This document shows positions 53,085 through 61,294 of a DNA stretch of 64,000 nucleotides, piece by piece; within the stretch, counting starts at the first letter, position 1, and each line of letters opens with the position of its first letter. The stretch is from the NCBI RefSeq assembly GCF_029854195.1, contig NZ_CP122960.1:2672001-2736000 (forward strand), given 5' to 3'. This DNA is from Amylibacter sp. IMCC11727. Lineage in GTDB: Bacteria; Pseudomonadota; Alphaproteobacteria; Rhodobacterales; Rhodobacteraceae. The notes beneath the pieces were generated by a model. It was given only the letters and a program-made list of their open reading frames with translations. It made no database searches and was not told the DNA's origin. Both the position numbers and the translations under genes were made by a program.

Positions 53085-53996
53085 ATGTCCATCAGACCCG
53101 TAAAATCCACTCGCCAAGCGCAACCAACGCTGGAAGGTGCAGGCGTCCATTTGCATCGCGCTTTTGGGTTTCAAGACCCATCAGAGCTGGATCCATTTCT
53201 GTTGTTCGATGACTTTCGCAATGACATTCCAGAACACTACGCCAATGGATTTCCGTGGCATCCGCATCGTGGGATTGAAACGATTACCTATGTTCTCTCT
53301 GGGGAAGTGGATCATGCAGACAGCCTTGGGAACGAAGGCAAGCTGGCCGCTGGGGATGTGCAATGGATGACCTCTGGCAGCGGGATTTTGCATCAGGAAA
53401 TGCCGCGTGGAAATGCGCAAGGGCAGATGCACGGGTTTCAATTATGGGCCAACCTGCCCCGTGACTTGAAGATGACCGCGCCACGCTATCAGGATGTGGA
53501 GGCCAAGGAAATTCCTGTCATTCAGGATGATGACGGAACGATTGTTAAAGTGATCGTTGGGGATTTCTGGGGTAAAACTGGCCCCGTGGATGGCATCGCC
53601 GCAGAGCCGCAATACCTTGATGTTTATGTTCCAGCGGGTGTGAAAAAGACGCTGCCCGTGGACACATATCGCCGTGCGTTCGCTTATGTTTTTGAAGGGG
53701 CTGGTGCGTTTGCGGGGGCATCTGATCCAACGGGAGTGCTGCTCGAAAAAGAGGTGATGGGCGAAGAAGTGAATATTCGGGATCTGTCGGGCAACCGCAC
53801 GCTGGTAAAGTTTGACACGGGCGACAGCGTTACCGTGCAAGCGGGCGAAGAAGGTATTCGATTCTTGCTGATATCAGGCAAACCGATTGAAGAACCCGTT
53901 GCTTGGCACGGACCGATAGTGATGAACACACAAGAAGAACTGCAAAAGGCCTTTGCCGAGTTGCGCAACGGGACGTTTATTCGCCCCGCCCACTGA
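53085..53996 (+). CDS. Pirin-family protein
   Basis: A 303-residue cupin-fold pirin. Typical motifs are LDPFLLFDDFRNDIPEHY, FPWHPHRGIETITYVLSGEV with the metal-binding His residues, and GSGILHQEMPRGNAQGQMHG. Bacterial pirins have quercetinase-like or regulatory roles; which applies is unknown. The ATG at 53085 has GGAGG upstream, so the longer frame from 53022 is rejected. Its stop abuts the convergent hypothetical gene. Confidence 0.9.
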   Translation: MSIRPVKSTRQAQPTLEGAGVHLHRAFGFQDPSELDPFLLFDDFRNDIPEHYANGFPWHPHRGIETITYVLSGEVDHADSLGNEGKLAAGDVQWMTSGSGILHQEMPRGNAQGQMHGFQLWANLPRDLKMTAPRYQDVEAKEIPVIQDDDGTIVKVIVGDFWGKTGPVDGIAAEPQYLDVYVPAGVKKTLPVDTYRRAFAYVFEGAGAFAGASDPTGVLLEKEVMGEEVNIRDLSGNRTLVKFDTGDSVTVQAGEEGIRFLLISGKPIEEPVAWHGPIVMNTQEELQKAFAELRNGTFIRPAH

Positions 53997-54368
53997 TCAG
54001 ATTGCGCCCAGCCATTTCAGCAGGGCGTAATACACAACGCCGAACATCATCAGGTTGATCACCAAGACACCGAGCCAGTTGATCCGTTCACGAGATTTGT
54101 CGCGGGCCACATCGACGCGATCAAAGGCTTTGCGGTTGTTTTGCACGATTCCATCAACGCGTTTGCGATCCACTTGGCCCCGCCGCCGCGGGTGGGCGAT
54201 ACGCTTTTCCGCCTCTTCCAAATACGCAACATCTTGGGCGACGCCGCGGGGGAGGCGGCGGCCGGCGCGGCGGAGTTTTTGGGCTAAGGTGCCCTTTTTG
54301 GTTTTAAATTTGTCCGACACCAATGTGTCGATCTCGGCTTTGGCCGATTCAATTACTTTATTACTCAC
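53997..54368 (-). CDS. Small tail-anchored hypothetical protein
   Basis: A 123-residue protein of unknown function. The N-terminal two thirds are highly basic and helical (KTKKGTLAQKLRRAGRRLPR, RKRVDGIVQNNRKAFDRVD). A single C-terminal transmembrane segment, WLGVLVINLMMFGVVYYALL, is near the end, suggesting tail anchoring with a cytoplasmic basic domain. It converges with pirin (no gap between stop codons). Confidence 0.7.
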   Translation of the reverse strand: MSNKVIESAKAEIDTLVSDKFKTKKGTLAQKLRRAGRRLPRGVAQDVAYLEEAEKRIAHPRRRGQVDRKRVDGIVQNNRKAFDRVDVARDKSRERINWLGVLVINLMMFGVVYYALLKWLGAI

Positions 54369-54444
54369 AGGTCATATCCCCCCAAAGGATGCACCCTGAG
54401 TACGCTGTTTTTAACCGATTCTCAAGCCGCGCGGGGCCTGTGGG

Positions 54445-54771
54445 CTACAGGTGTGGCATCTGCGCCAAGGCGGGTTTTGTGATGGGTTTGCAGAATAAAT
54501 CAGCGCTCACGGATTTCGGATCAAGCGTGATGGACCCTGCCACCACATCGCACCCTGTGGCCCGTTTGATGGCGTTGACGGCGGGGGCCATATCGTCGGT
54601 AATGGATTGCGAGCCCATACGGATGGCCACGGCATTGCCCGCCTCTGCAAAAACGGCAAAGTCTTGATTTTCTTGGGTAATAATGTCCCCGCCTACGATA
54701 CGTTGCTGCACGGGTATTTGCGAACAGGCCGCGGTGGCCACGGCCAAAATGGTGAAAAATCCTGCTCTCAT
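54445..54771 (-). CDS. Hypothetical small lipoprotein
   Basis: A 108-residue lipoprotein. The signal FFTILAVATAACSQIP carries a lipobox (AAC, Cys16). The mature part includes IVGGDIITQENQDFAVFAEA and ends with a C-terminal Cys pair pattern (GCDVVAGS, LFCKP). I do not recognise the family; a small periplasmic lipoprotein is the only safe statement. A GGAGAG ribosome site precedes the start. Confidence 0.7.
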   Translation of the reverse strand: MRAGFFTILAVATAACSQIPVQQRIVGGDIITQENQDFAVFAEAGNAVAIRMGSQSITDDMAPAVNAIKRATGCDVVAGSITLDPKSVSADLFCKPITKPALAQMPHL

Positions 54772-54925
54772 GACGGCTCTCCTTTGTGTTTTGATGAAGG
54801 AAAGGATCGCCGCGATTGGTTAATTCAACGGGTGGGCTGGGCAGACAAAATACGCAGGATTTGAGGCAAGTTGATAAAGACGCGGGAGGCCATGGTTTTT
54901 CTTTCCACAGCCAATGGGGATGCAA

Positions 54926-55080
54926 CGACAGCGGGACTCTTTACTGCCCATCAGGTGGATTGGAACCTCAAACACAGTGGCCTTCACGGCGTTGCGCAGA
55001 GAGATGCGTCAACCGTGCGCAGCGTTTAGGTTTGGGAGTTTGTGAAAAAAAGCAAACCACCCAGAAACAGGGGTCCTGTA
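54926..55080 (-). ncRNA. Candidate 6S-like RNA (rod with central bulge)
   Basis: The 491-bp gap 54772-55262 holds no convincing gene, but about 155 bp of it folds into one long rod. Outer pairing is GGGAC/GTCC with ACA/TGT; next GGTGGATTG pairs with CAAACCACC (one mismatch), then CTC-AAAC with GTTT-GG-GAG. A large internal bulge follows, then CACGG-TTG-CGC pairs with GCG-CAA-CCGTG closing an apical loop. A rod with central bulge is the hallmark of 6S RNA, the RNA polymerase regulator. On the minus strand the 5' arm reads CAGGACCCCTG, like the E. coli 6S CAGTCCCCTG stretch. No clear promoter or terminator supports it; strand and identity are tentative. Confidence 0.4.
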
Positions 55081-55262
55081 GGTATGGGTGGCGTGTGGGT
55101 TAACGGGGTGTTGCGTGGGAGATCGGGGGTGACGATGGCCAATTAGGGGCCTTTTTGGAAGTCATGGAGTCTTCATTTTTCTTTCTAAAAAACCGATTGT
55201 CTGTAACGTAGAGTGTTTTAGGAATGGATAAGTTTAGAAAGAAATTGATACAAATGGAGCTC

Positions 55263-55769
55263 TTAACTGCGCCATTTTTTTCGGCGATTGTAAACGTACC
55301 TTCGCGCGTCGGTTTTTCGTATGCGATATTCTAGCAACTGCTTGCTGACCAAGTATTCATCAGATGCTTGTTCAAGGCTTATCCCTCTTTCAATAATACT
55401 AACCGCTACGGTTTTGGGAATTAAAATTGCCGTACTCAAAACCTTTGCCTCCTCCTCAACTTCTCTATCATAGTCCCGTTTCCCATTTGGCAAAATTGGA
55501 ACGGAGAGCCCATGCCCCAAAATAATGTGTGCGAGCTCGTGCGCAATATTTGCATTCTGTCGATTTGGATGGTGGTAATCATTGTGAATTACCTCCCTTT
55601 TGTTTCCCAACGGCAAAGTAAGGGCCGAGAAAACGTCCTCGTTGTTGTTCTTCCAAAAATTTTTGATTTCGCTGGGAATAGTTGGGTGTGTTGAAAGTTC
55701 AAGGACATCAACGCACAAGTGCTCTGCGAGCTGTTTAGTAACAATCATCCCATCCGAACTGATTTTCAA
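55263..55769 (-). CDS. ImmA/IrrE-family metalloprotease
   Basis: A 168-residue zinc protease of the ImmA/IrrE (COG2856) family. The HExxH site is AHELAHIILGH (His77, Glu78, His81), and EEEAKVLSTAILIP supplies the expected third ligand region. Such proteases cleave XRE-type repressors. Here an XRE gene lies just upstream on the same strand, making a protease-repressor pair. The start is a TTG at 55769; no ATG is available nearby upstream. The gene is A+T-rich compared with the surroundings. Confidence 0.87.
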   Translation of the reverse strand: MKISSDGMIVTKQLAEHLCVDVLELSTHPTIPSEIKNFWKNNNEDVFSALTLPLGNKREVIHNDYHHPNRQNANIAHELAHIILGHGLSVPILPNGKRDYDREVEEEAKVLSTAILIPKTVAVSIIERGISLEQASDEYLVSKQLLEYRIRKTDARRYVYNRRKKWRS

Positions 55770-55821
55770 CTCTTCTCTATAAATTTGGGCGTATTCTTCA
55801 GACTCTTTAATGAACCCTCGT

Positions 55822-56187
55822 CTAAGTTTTATTTTCTTTCTCCCTCATGTGCTCATAAGCGGATTTTATCATAGCTTCCAATGCGGCTGCGCCATCAGAG
55901 CTCAAATTCCGATCTGCCCTGAGTAGCGTTGTAATTTCAGCTAATGGTTCAGGTTTACTAACTTCATCCAAATTAGTTTTGTAGAACTTCGAAACGTCTA
56001 GCTTCGACCAAGTAGCTAGTGCTGCAAGACTATCTATATCTGGCCGCCTTCCTTGACCCATTCTAGTTAAAGTGGAAGGGGAAACGCCAGACTCATTCGC
56101 AACCTTTTTCCAGTTTTTTTTCTTAGCCAATCGATAAGAATCTAGAGCAGAATAAAATGCCTCAGCATCGAAAAAAGAATTTGACAT
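55822..56187 (-). CDS. XRE-family HTH transcriptional regulator
   Basis: A 121-residue repressor-like protein with an HTH_3 domain: YRLAKKKNWKKVANESGVSPSTLTRM-type helices (about residues 17-42), then ALATWSKLDVSKFY. The ATG at 56187 is preceded by GGAG, so the longer frame is rejected. It is the probable target of the neighbouring ImmA-type protease and the probable ligand of the palindrome at 56245-56260. A+T-rich. Confidence 0.87.
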   Translation of the reverse strand: MSNSFFDAEAFYSALDSYRLAKKKNWKKVANESGVSPSTLTRMGQGRRPDIDSLAALATWSKLDVSKFYKTNLDEVSKPEPLAEITTLLRADRNLSSDGAAALEAMIKSAYEHMREKENKT

Positions 56188-56244
56188 ATGATCTCCATTT
56201 TCACTCTTGCAATTTTTTTTCCACGACCCTAGGTATAGTGAATA

Positions 56245-56260
56245 ATTGCTACCTAGCAAT
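56245..56260. promoter_or_regulatory. Perfect palindrome ATTGCT-ACCT-AGCAAT, candidate XRE operator
   Basis: A 6-4-6 perfect inverted repeat lies in the 105-bp divergent region between the XRE gene and a small Cys-rich gene. It contains TTGCTA on both strands. On the minus strand TTGCTA is followed 16 bp later by TATACC, and on the plus strand 17 bp later by ACTACA, so the palindrome may overlap the -35 boxes of both promoters. XRE binding is inferred. Confidence 0.6.
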
Positions 56261-56292
56261 TAACAATCACTACAACAATAAGGAATGACGCA

Positions 56293-56499
56293 ATGTCACG
56301 ATACTATGTAAACAAAAACTCTCAAAATAACGGTGACCACGAAGTCCATACCACTGGCTGCTCTTGGCTCCCAGCGGTGGAGAACCGAATTTATCTAGGG
56401 GACTTTACTACTTGTCGCTCAGCAGTAACAGAAGCGCGCAAGCACTATGCACAAGTAAACGGGTGCTATTTCTGCGCAACCGCATGTCATACACAATAG
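56293..56499 (+). CDS. Small Cys-rich conserved protein
   Basis: A 68-residue protein with Cys23, 41, 58, 61 and 65; GCYFCATACH at the end could bind zinc. The N-terminal MSRYYVNKNSQNNGDHEVHT and GCSWLPAVENRIYLGDFTTC recall a widespread uncharacterised short family often found on mobile regions. Function is unknown. It is divergent from the XRE-ImmA genes and followed 9 bp later by a second tiny gene. A+T-rich relative to the neighbourhood; the ribosome site AAGGAATGA precedes the ATG. Confidence 0.75.
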   Translation: MSRYYVNKNSQNNGDHEVHTTGCSWLPAVENRIYLGDFTTCRSAVTEARKHYAQVNGCYFCATACHTQ

Positions 56500-56508
56500 G
56501 AGAATAAA

Positions 56509-56682
56509 ATGGCTACTAACCCACCCAAAGGCGACGGGCATCGTAAAGGAGCAGTAAGGCAGCGCTCTCAAACAAAAACGCCTTCAGGCCACTATGTCAA
56601 ACGAGACGCAAACACAGGTCGCTTCATGGATGTTAAAACTTCGAGTAAGACGCCTTTTAAAGGCGTTCGAAAAGAGAAATGA
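56509..56682 (+). CDS. Small basic protein (57 residues)
   Basis: A 57-residue, strongly basic peptide beginning MATNPPKGDGHRKGAVRQRS and ending KTPFKGVRKEK. The GDGHRKGAVRQRSQTKTP and GHYVKRDANTGRFMD stretches resemble a short uncharacterised family commonly paired with the Cys-rich gene just upstream. It could be a DNA- or RNA-binding peptide. A GGAGAATAAA ribosome site supports the start. It is part of the divergent half of the XRE-ImmA module. Confidence 0.7.
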   Translation: MATNPPKGDGHRKGAVRQRSQTKTPSGHYVKRDANTGRFMDVKTSSKTPFKGVRKEK

Positions 56683-56727
56683 AACGAGAGTCAGGCGCAA
56701 ATTAACTGCCACATGCGCCTGATATCC

Positions 56728-58527
56728 TCACCCATCCATCTTCAACGCTGAAATAAACGCCTCCTGCGGGATGTCTACTTTCCCGAACTGACGCATTTTC
56801 TTCTTACCCGCTTTTTGCTTGTCCAACAACTTCCGCTTCCGCGATACGTCCCCACCATAACATTTCGCCGTCACGTCCTTGCGCAGGGCTGACAGGGTTT
56901 CCCGTGCAATAATCCGCCCCCCAATCGCCGCTTGGATTGGGATTTTGAACATGTGTTGGGGGATCAGGTCTTTGAGCTTTTCGACCATGGCGCGGCCCCG
57001 TTGTTCGGCGCGCTCAGAATGGACCATGGTAGAGAGCGCGTCGACGGGTTCTTCGTTCACCAAAATCTGCATTTTGACGAGCTTGTCTTCGCGGTAGCCT
57101 TCCATTTGGTAATCGAAGGACGCGTAACCTTTTGTTACGGATTTCAGGCGATCATAGAAATCGAACACCACTTCGTTCAATGGCAGGTCGTATACGCACA
57201 TGGCGCGGGTGCCTGCGTAGGTGAGGTCCAGTTGGATGCCGCGGCGATCTTGGCAGAGTTTCAACACATCGCCCAAGTATTCGTCGGGCACAAGGATGGT
57301 GGCTTTGATGCGCGGCTCTTCGATGTGGTCCACATGGGTGAGGTCGGGCATGTCGGCGGGGTTGTGCAGTTCGATCATAGAGCCATCGCGCATGTGGACG
57401 TGATAAATCACGCTTGGGGCGGTGGTGATGAGTTCGATATCATATTCGCGTTCCAGGCGGTCGCGGATGACCTCTAGGTGCAAGAGGCCGAGGAAGCCGC
57501 AGCGAAAGCCAAAGCCGAGCGCGGCGGAGGTTTCCATTTCGGTGGAGAAAGACGCGTCGTTGAGCGAGAGTTTCGCGATGGCTTCGCGCAGGTCTTCGAA
57601 TTGGGCGTTGTCCACGGGGAACAGGCCACAGAAGACCACGGGTTGGGACGGTGCGAAGCCTGGAAGCGGTTCTTCGGTGCCCTTCTTTTCGGTGGTGATT
57701 GTGTCGCCCACTTTGGTGTCGCGCACCTGTTTGATGGAGGCGGTGAGGAAGCCCATTTCGCCCGGGCCAAGCACGTCGATATTGTCCATCTGCGGGCGGA
57801 ACACACCCACACGATCCACGGGGTAGACGGCGTTGGTGGCCATCATGCGGATGCGGTCACCTTTGCGCAGGTATCCGTCGATGACACGCACCAGAACCAC
57901 CACGCCGAGGTAAGCGTCATACCAGCTGTCCACCAGCATGGCCTTGAGCGGGGCATCTGCTTTGCCTGTCGGGGCGGGCAAGCGGGTGACCACGGCCTCT
58001 AGCACATCTGGAATGCCGATGCCTGTTTTGGCAGAGACCATGATGGCATCTGTGGCGTCGATGCCGATCACATCTTCGATCTGTTCACACACGCGATCTG
58101 GTTCGGACGCGGGCAGGTCGATTTTGTTTAGAACGGGGACGATTTCGTGGTCCGCGTCGATGGCTTGGTAGACGTTGGCGAGGGTTTGCGCCTCCACCCC
58201 TTGGGTGCTGTCCACCACAAGAAGCGAGCCTTCGACCGCGCGCATGGAGCGGGAGACCTCATAGGCGAAATCCACGTGGCCGGGGGTGTCGATCAGGTTG
58301 AGGACGTAATCCTCCCCATCGTTGGCTTTGTATTCAATGCGCACAGAGTTGGCTTTGATGGTGATGCCGCGCTCTTTTTCGATATCCATCGTGTCGAGGA
58401 TTTGCGCCTCCATGTCCCGCTCGGCCACTGTGCCTGTCTGCTGGATCAAGCGATCCGCAAGGGTGGATTTACCGTGGTCGATGTGCGCAACGATGGAGAA
58501 ATTGCGGATTTTTGAAAGATCAGTCAT
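56728..58527 (-). CDS. lepA: Elongation factor 4 (LepA)
   Basis: A 599-residue translational GTPase that back-translocates or otherwise rescues ribosomes, mostly in biogenesis. G motifs are AHIDHGKSTLADRLIQ, DTPGHVDFAYEV and NKIDLPASEPDR; the LepA-specific C-terminal domain carries CYGGDVSRKRKLLDKQKAGK. It is a housekeeping gene flanking the A+T-rich XRE-ImmA module. Confidence 0.97.
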   Translation of the reverse strand: MTDLSKIRNFSIVAHIDHGKSTLADRLIQQTGTVAERDMEAQILDTMDIEKERGITIKANSVRIEYKANDGEDYVLNLIDTPGHVDFAYEVSRSMRAVEGSLLVVDSTQGVEAQTLANVYQAIDADHEIVPVLNKIDLPASEPDRVCEQIEDVIGIDATDAIMVSAKTGIGIPDVLEAVVTRLPAPTGKADAPLKAMLVDSWYDAYLGVVVLVRVIDGYLRKGDRIRMMATNAVYPVDRVGVFRPQMDNIDVLGPGEMGFLTASIKQVRDTKVGDTITTEKKGTEEPLPGFAPSQPVVFCGLFPVDNAQFEDLREAIAKLSLNDASFSTEMETSAALGFGFRCGFLGLLHLEVIRDRLEREYDIELITTAPSVIYHVHMRDGSMIELHNPADMPDLTHVDHIEEPRIKATILVPDEYLGDVLKLCQDRRGIQLDLTYAGTRAMCVYDLPLNEVVFDFYDRLKSVTKGYASFDYQMEGYREDKLVKMQILVNEEPVDALSTMVHSERAEQRGRAMVEKLKDLIPQHMFKIPIQAAIGGRIIARETLSALRKDVTAKCYGGDVSRKRKLLDKQKAGKKKMRQFGKVDIPQEAFISALKMDG

Positions 58528-58697
58528 GGGGTTGGGATATGGCGGGGATTGGCGTTTGCGTCAAGGTGGGTTGGGACAATCAGCACATCTATCCCATGGG
58601 GATCTGACCAACATGTGACTGCTGGTGTTCTTGCCTCGTGGGGGATGTCGTGTCACAAGGGCTTCAAGAGCGCATGAAGCGTCGGATTGAGGTGGAT

Positions 58698-59003
58698 ATG
58701 AAACGATTTTTAGCCCTTTTGGCGGCCTGTTCCATGCTGGGTGCTGCGGATGCGCAGGCGGGGCGGATTGAGCGGGCGTGCAAGGCATCGGACCGCAAAG
58801 CGGCCACGGCGAGTTTGTGTCGGTGTGTTCAACAGGCGGCGAATGCAAAGCTGACCTTTGCGGATCGGCGTTTGGCGGCGAAATTCTTCAAAAAACCAGA
58901 CTTGGCGCAAGAAACACGCCAATCATCAGACCCGCGCAAAGAGCGATTTTGGAAGCGGTATAAGGCGTTTGGTGCCTATGCGTCCAAAATTTGCGCGAAG
59001 TAA
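58698..59003 (+). CDS. Exported small hypothetical protein
   Basis: A 101-residue protein with a Sec signal peptide (residues 1-20, ending DAQAGR). The mature part has three cysteines (CKASDRK, CRCVQQAAN) plus a C-terminal Cys (KICAK), suggesting disulfides in the periplasm. The ATG at 58698 is chosen; the longer open frame from 58638 is poorly supported. Function is unknown. Confidence 0.7.
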   Translation: MKRFLALLAACSMLGAADAQAGRIERACKASDRKAATASLCRCVQQAANAKLTFADRRLAAKFFKKPDLAQETRQSSDPRKERFWKRYKAFGAYASKICAK

Positions 59004-59022
59004 CAACGGCGCGTTTCAGGTT

Positions 59023-59421
59023 TTACTGGCCACCGTTGCGGCGCAATGCACTGACTGGTACGGCGGAGCCGATTGCGGACCAAGATGCAGAGGCGCGTGC
59101 GATTTTGGTGTCATCCCACGTCACGAACGACAGGATGAACCCTTCGCGCGTGATTTCTTCGGCGGTGATGTTAAAACGTAGGTTTTGCGCCCGCGAGGCA
59201 TCAATGCCCGAAAGTCCGATTGTGATATGGGGTGGTTTTTGAAACGGCGCCGCAAAGGCCACAGGAATGCGCACACCGCGATCCCCGTCCCCCGACCACA
59301 TCGGTTCATTGTTGTCCACGTGATTAAAGACCTCACCCGTGCCAGTGATGATCTGCATCCCCACCAAAGGGGAGGTTGTTTGTTGCGCAAATTGCGCTGG
59401 CATATGCCGTGTTCCGTCCAT
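59023..59421 (-). CDS. H-type lectin domain protein
   Basis: A 132-residue protein containing the H-type lectin (PF09458) pattern: GDGDRGVRIPVAFAAPFQKP near residue 44 and PHITIGLSGIDASRAQNL, with a C-terminal SFVTWDDTKIARASASWSAI. H-type lectins bind GalNAc-type sugars in invertebrates; bacterial members are little studied. No signal peptide is visible, so secretion would need a non-classical route. Confidence 0.75.
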   Translation of the reverse strand: MDGTRHMPAQFAQQTTSPLVGMQIITGTGEVFNHVDNNEPMWSGDGDRGVRIPVAFAAPFQKPPHITIGLSGIDASRAQNLRFNITAEEITREGFILSFVTWDDTKIARASASWSAIGSAVPVSALRRNGGQ

Positions 59422-59685
59422 TGTTGTACCTGTGTTGCCCCACGGAAAATAGAGTACTCTGCCCTCGTTACACTTCGGTTAAGCTAAGCAAATCAATACA
59501 GGGGTTTAAAAAACTGCTGGTGTCCTGCGTTGGTATTTTTCCATCGTCTGGACAGGTTCAGTGAATCACAGCTGACAGATCAGGTCAAACATGAATTCGG
59601 GTAAACTTTGTGGACCGTGACAAATAAATCGACAGGGGACGCGATTATCCCGCTCTGATTGCAAGGTGGTTTTATCACACACGCC

Positions 59686-60045
59686 TTAGGGGGAAATTGC
59701 GATCCTGACATGGGATTGTGTTACATCAAGGGGAATGGGGCTGAGCGCGCAGTTTAGACCGTGGCCTGAAACGCCCTGCCCTGACAGGGCATCAAAGACA
59801 GCATCATGATTGGTGCAGATCAATCGCGTGCCATCCGCGCCCAACACGTCACCGCGGGCATCCAAAGGCAGGAACTGATGCGGACAGGCATTCACAAAAG
59901 CACGAATGCCAGCGTTGTCGTGGACAATGAGCATAGGGAAATCCCCGATCAGATGTGCCGATATGCCCATTTGCACGTCTTTAAGCGTGCAAATGAGCGT
60001 ACCAGCGGCTGGCGCGTCTGGGAAATCTGTCCAATGCAGGGTCAT
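59686..60045 (-). CDS. Small Rieske [2Fe-2S] protein
   Basis: A 119-residue stand-alone Rieske domain with Cys54/His56 (NACPHQFLP) and Cys77/His80 (CTNHDAVFD). It resembles NirD/ring-hydroxylase ferredoxins but with a non-canonical second motif. It starts at the HPPD stop codon, sharing one base, so it is cotranscribed with HPPD. This suggests an electron-transfer or maintenance role near tyrosine catabolism. Confidence 0.83.
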   Translation of the reverse strand: MTLHWTDFPDAPAAGTLICTLKDVQMGISAHLIGDFPMLIVHDNAGIRAFVNACPHQFLPLDARGDVLGADGTRLICTNHDAVFDALSGQGVSGHGLNCALSPIPLDVTQSHVRIAISP

Positions 60046-61142
60046 TAGGCCGCGTCGATCACACCGCGTTCGATTTGATCCGCTTCGATGCTTTCGAACA
60101 GGGCTTTGAAGTTGCCTTCGCCGAAACCATCATCGCCTTTGCGTTGGATGAATTCGAAAAAGATCGGTCCGATGACTGTTTTGGAAAAGATTTGCAGCAA
60201 AACGCGGGTTTCACCGCCATCCACGACGCCTTCGCCATCAATGAGGATGCCGTGTTTTTCCATACGTTCAATCGGCTCTTGATGGCCCTGAACCCGTTTG
60301 TGGGACATTTTGTAATACATCGGTGGGGGCGGTGGCATGAACTCAAGGCCGCGGCTGTGGATTTCATCGGTGGCCGCGTAGATGTCGTTTGTGGCAACCG
60401 CGATGTGCTGGATGCCTTCGCCTTTGTATTCTTTCAAATACTCTTCGATCTGGGATTTATCGTCGGCGGATTCATTGATCGGAATGCGGATGCGTCCACA
60501 GGGCGACGTCAGGGCGCGTGATGTCAGGCCAGTGACCTTGCCCGCGATATCAAAAAAGCGGATTTCACGGAAATTGAACGTGTCGCGATAGAATTTATAC
60601 CATGTGTCCATGTTGCCTCGGATCACGTTGTGGGTCAGGTGATCGAGGTAGAAGAAGCCAACCCCTGTTGGCTGTTCGTTGGTGTTGAAATCAAATTCAT
60701 CCGCATAGGCGTTTTCGCCTGCACCATAGGTATCGACAAAATACAAAAGCGAACCGCCGATGCCTTTGACGGCTGGTACATTCAGGGATTTGTCGTCTGC
60801 GTCATAGGGCTCTGCCCCTAGCTTGATCGCATGTTCATAGGCGTGTTGTGCATCCACGACCCGCCACGCCATAGACGGCGCACAGGGGCCATGATCGTCC
60901 ACGAAACGCATCCCAAAGGAGTTTGGTTCAGCATTCAGAACATAGGTAATATCGCCCTGCTGCCACAGCTCTATCGCTTTGGTTTTGTGCGTGGCCGTGT
61001 GGGTGTAGCCCATTTTGGTGAACAGTTTGCGCAGTTCTTCAGGCTCGGGATGGGCGAATTCAACAAATTCAAACCCATCGGTCCCTGCTGGGTTCATGTC
61101 TGAGATCGTGGATTTTGGTGCGTCGTGAGGAAACGGGCCCAT
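60045..61142 (-). CDS. hppD: 4-hydroxyphenylpyruvate dioxygenase
   Basis: A 365-residue HPPD, converting 4-hydroxyphenylpyruvate to homogentisate in tyrosine breakdown. The Fe ligands are visible: His168 (YLDHLTHNV), His246 (GIQHIAVATND) and Glu330 (FFEFIQRKG). The C-terminal GDDGFGEGNFKALFESIE is typical. The ATG at 61142 has AGGAG upstream. It is divergent from an Lrp-type regulator and followed by the small Rieske gene. Homogentisate dioxygenase is not in the window. Confidence 0.95.
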   Translation of the reverse strand: MGPFPHDAPKSTISDMNPAGTDGFEFVEFAHPEPEELRKLFTKMGYTHTATHKTKAIELWQQGDITYVLNAEPNSFGMRFVDDHGPCAPSMAWRVVDAQHAYEHAIKLGAEPYDADDKSLNVPAVKGIGGSLLYFVDTYGAGENAYADEFDFNTNEQPTGVGFFYLDHLTHNVIRGNMDTWYKFYRDTFNFREIRFFDIAGKVTGLTSRALTSPCGRIRIPINESADDKSQIEEYLKEYKGEGIQHIAVATNDIYAATDEIHSRGLEFMPPPPPMYYKMSHKRVQGHQEPIERMEKHGILIDGEGVVDGGETRVLLQIFSKTVIGPIFFEFIQRKGDDGFGEGNFKALFESIEADQIERGVIDAA

Positions 61143-61191
61143 GGGAGACTCCTGTAAGGTGCGATGTTTCCATTAAGATATCGCGCTAATA

Positions 61192-61249
61192 TTGCGGGAG
61201 GTGCGCAAAGTTGTTAGTGAACAGAGGTAGAATTGCGATAAAGTCGCAA
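61192..61249. promoter_or_regulatory. Two inverted repeats in the hppD-lrp intergenic region
   Basis: TTGCG-N7-CGCAA lies at 61192-61208 and TTGCGA-N5-TCGCAA at 61233-61249. Their centres are 41 bp apart, close to four helical turns. The shared TTGCG/CGCAA arms make them probable sites for the divergent Lrp-type protein. Confidence 0.6.
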
Positions 61250-61294
61250 AATATAGCTTAATCACGCGATAAATTTGCAACCAAGGGAAATATC

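Noticed and set aside
55040..55100. Rho-independent terminator for the XRE-ImmA operon
   Set aside because: The CCACCC/GGGTGG stem with nearby T tract could end a minus-strand transcript, but the T tract is 5 bp away and the stem is better explained as part of the longer rod.
54816..55103. Plus-strand frame over the candidate 6S-like RNA
   Set aside because: No ribosome site or homology; the DNA is better explained by its secondary structure.
58638..58697. Extended start of the small exported protein
   Set aside because: The internal ATG at 58698 gives a proper signal peptide and has a GAGGTGGAT-type ribosome site; the extension would bury it.
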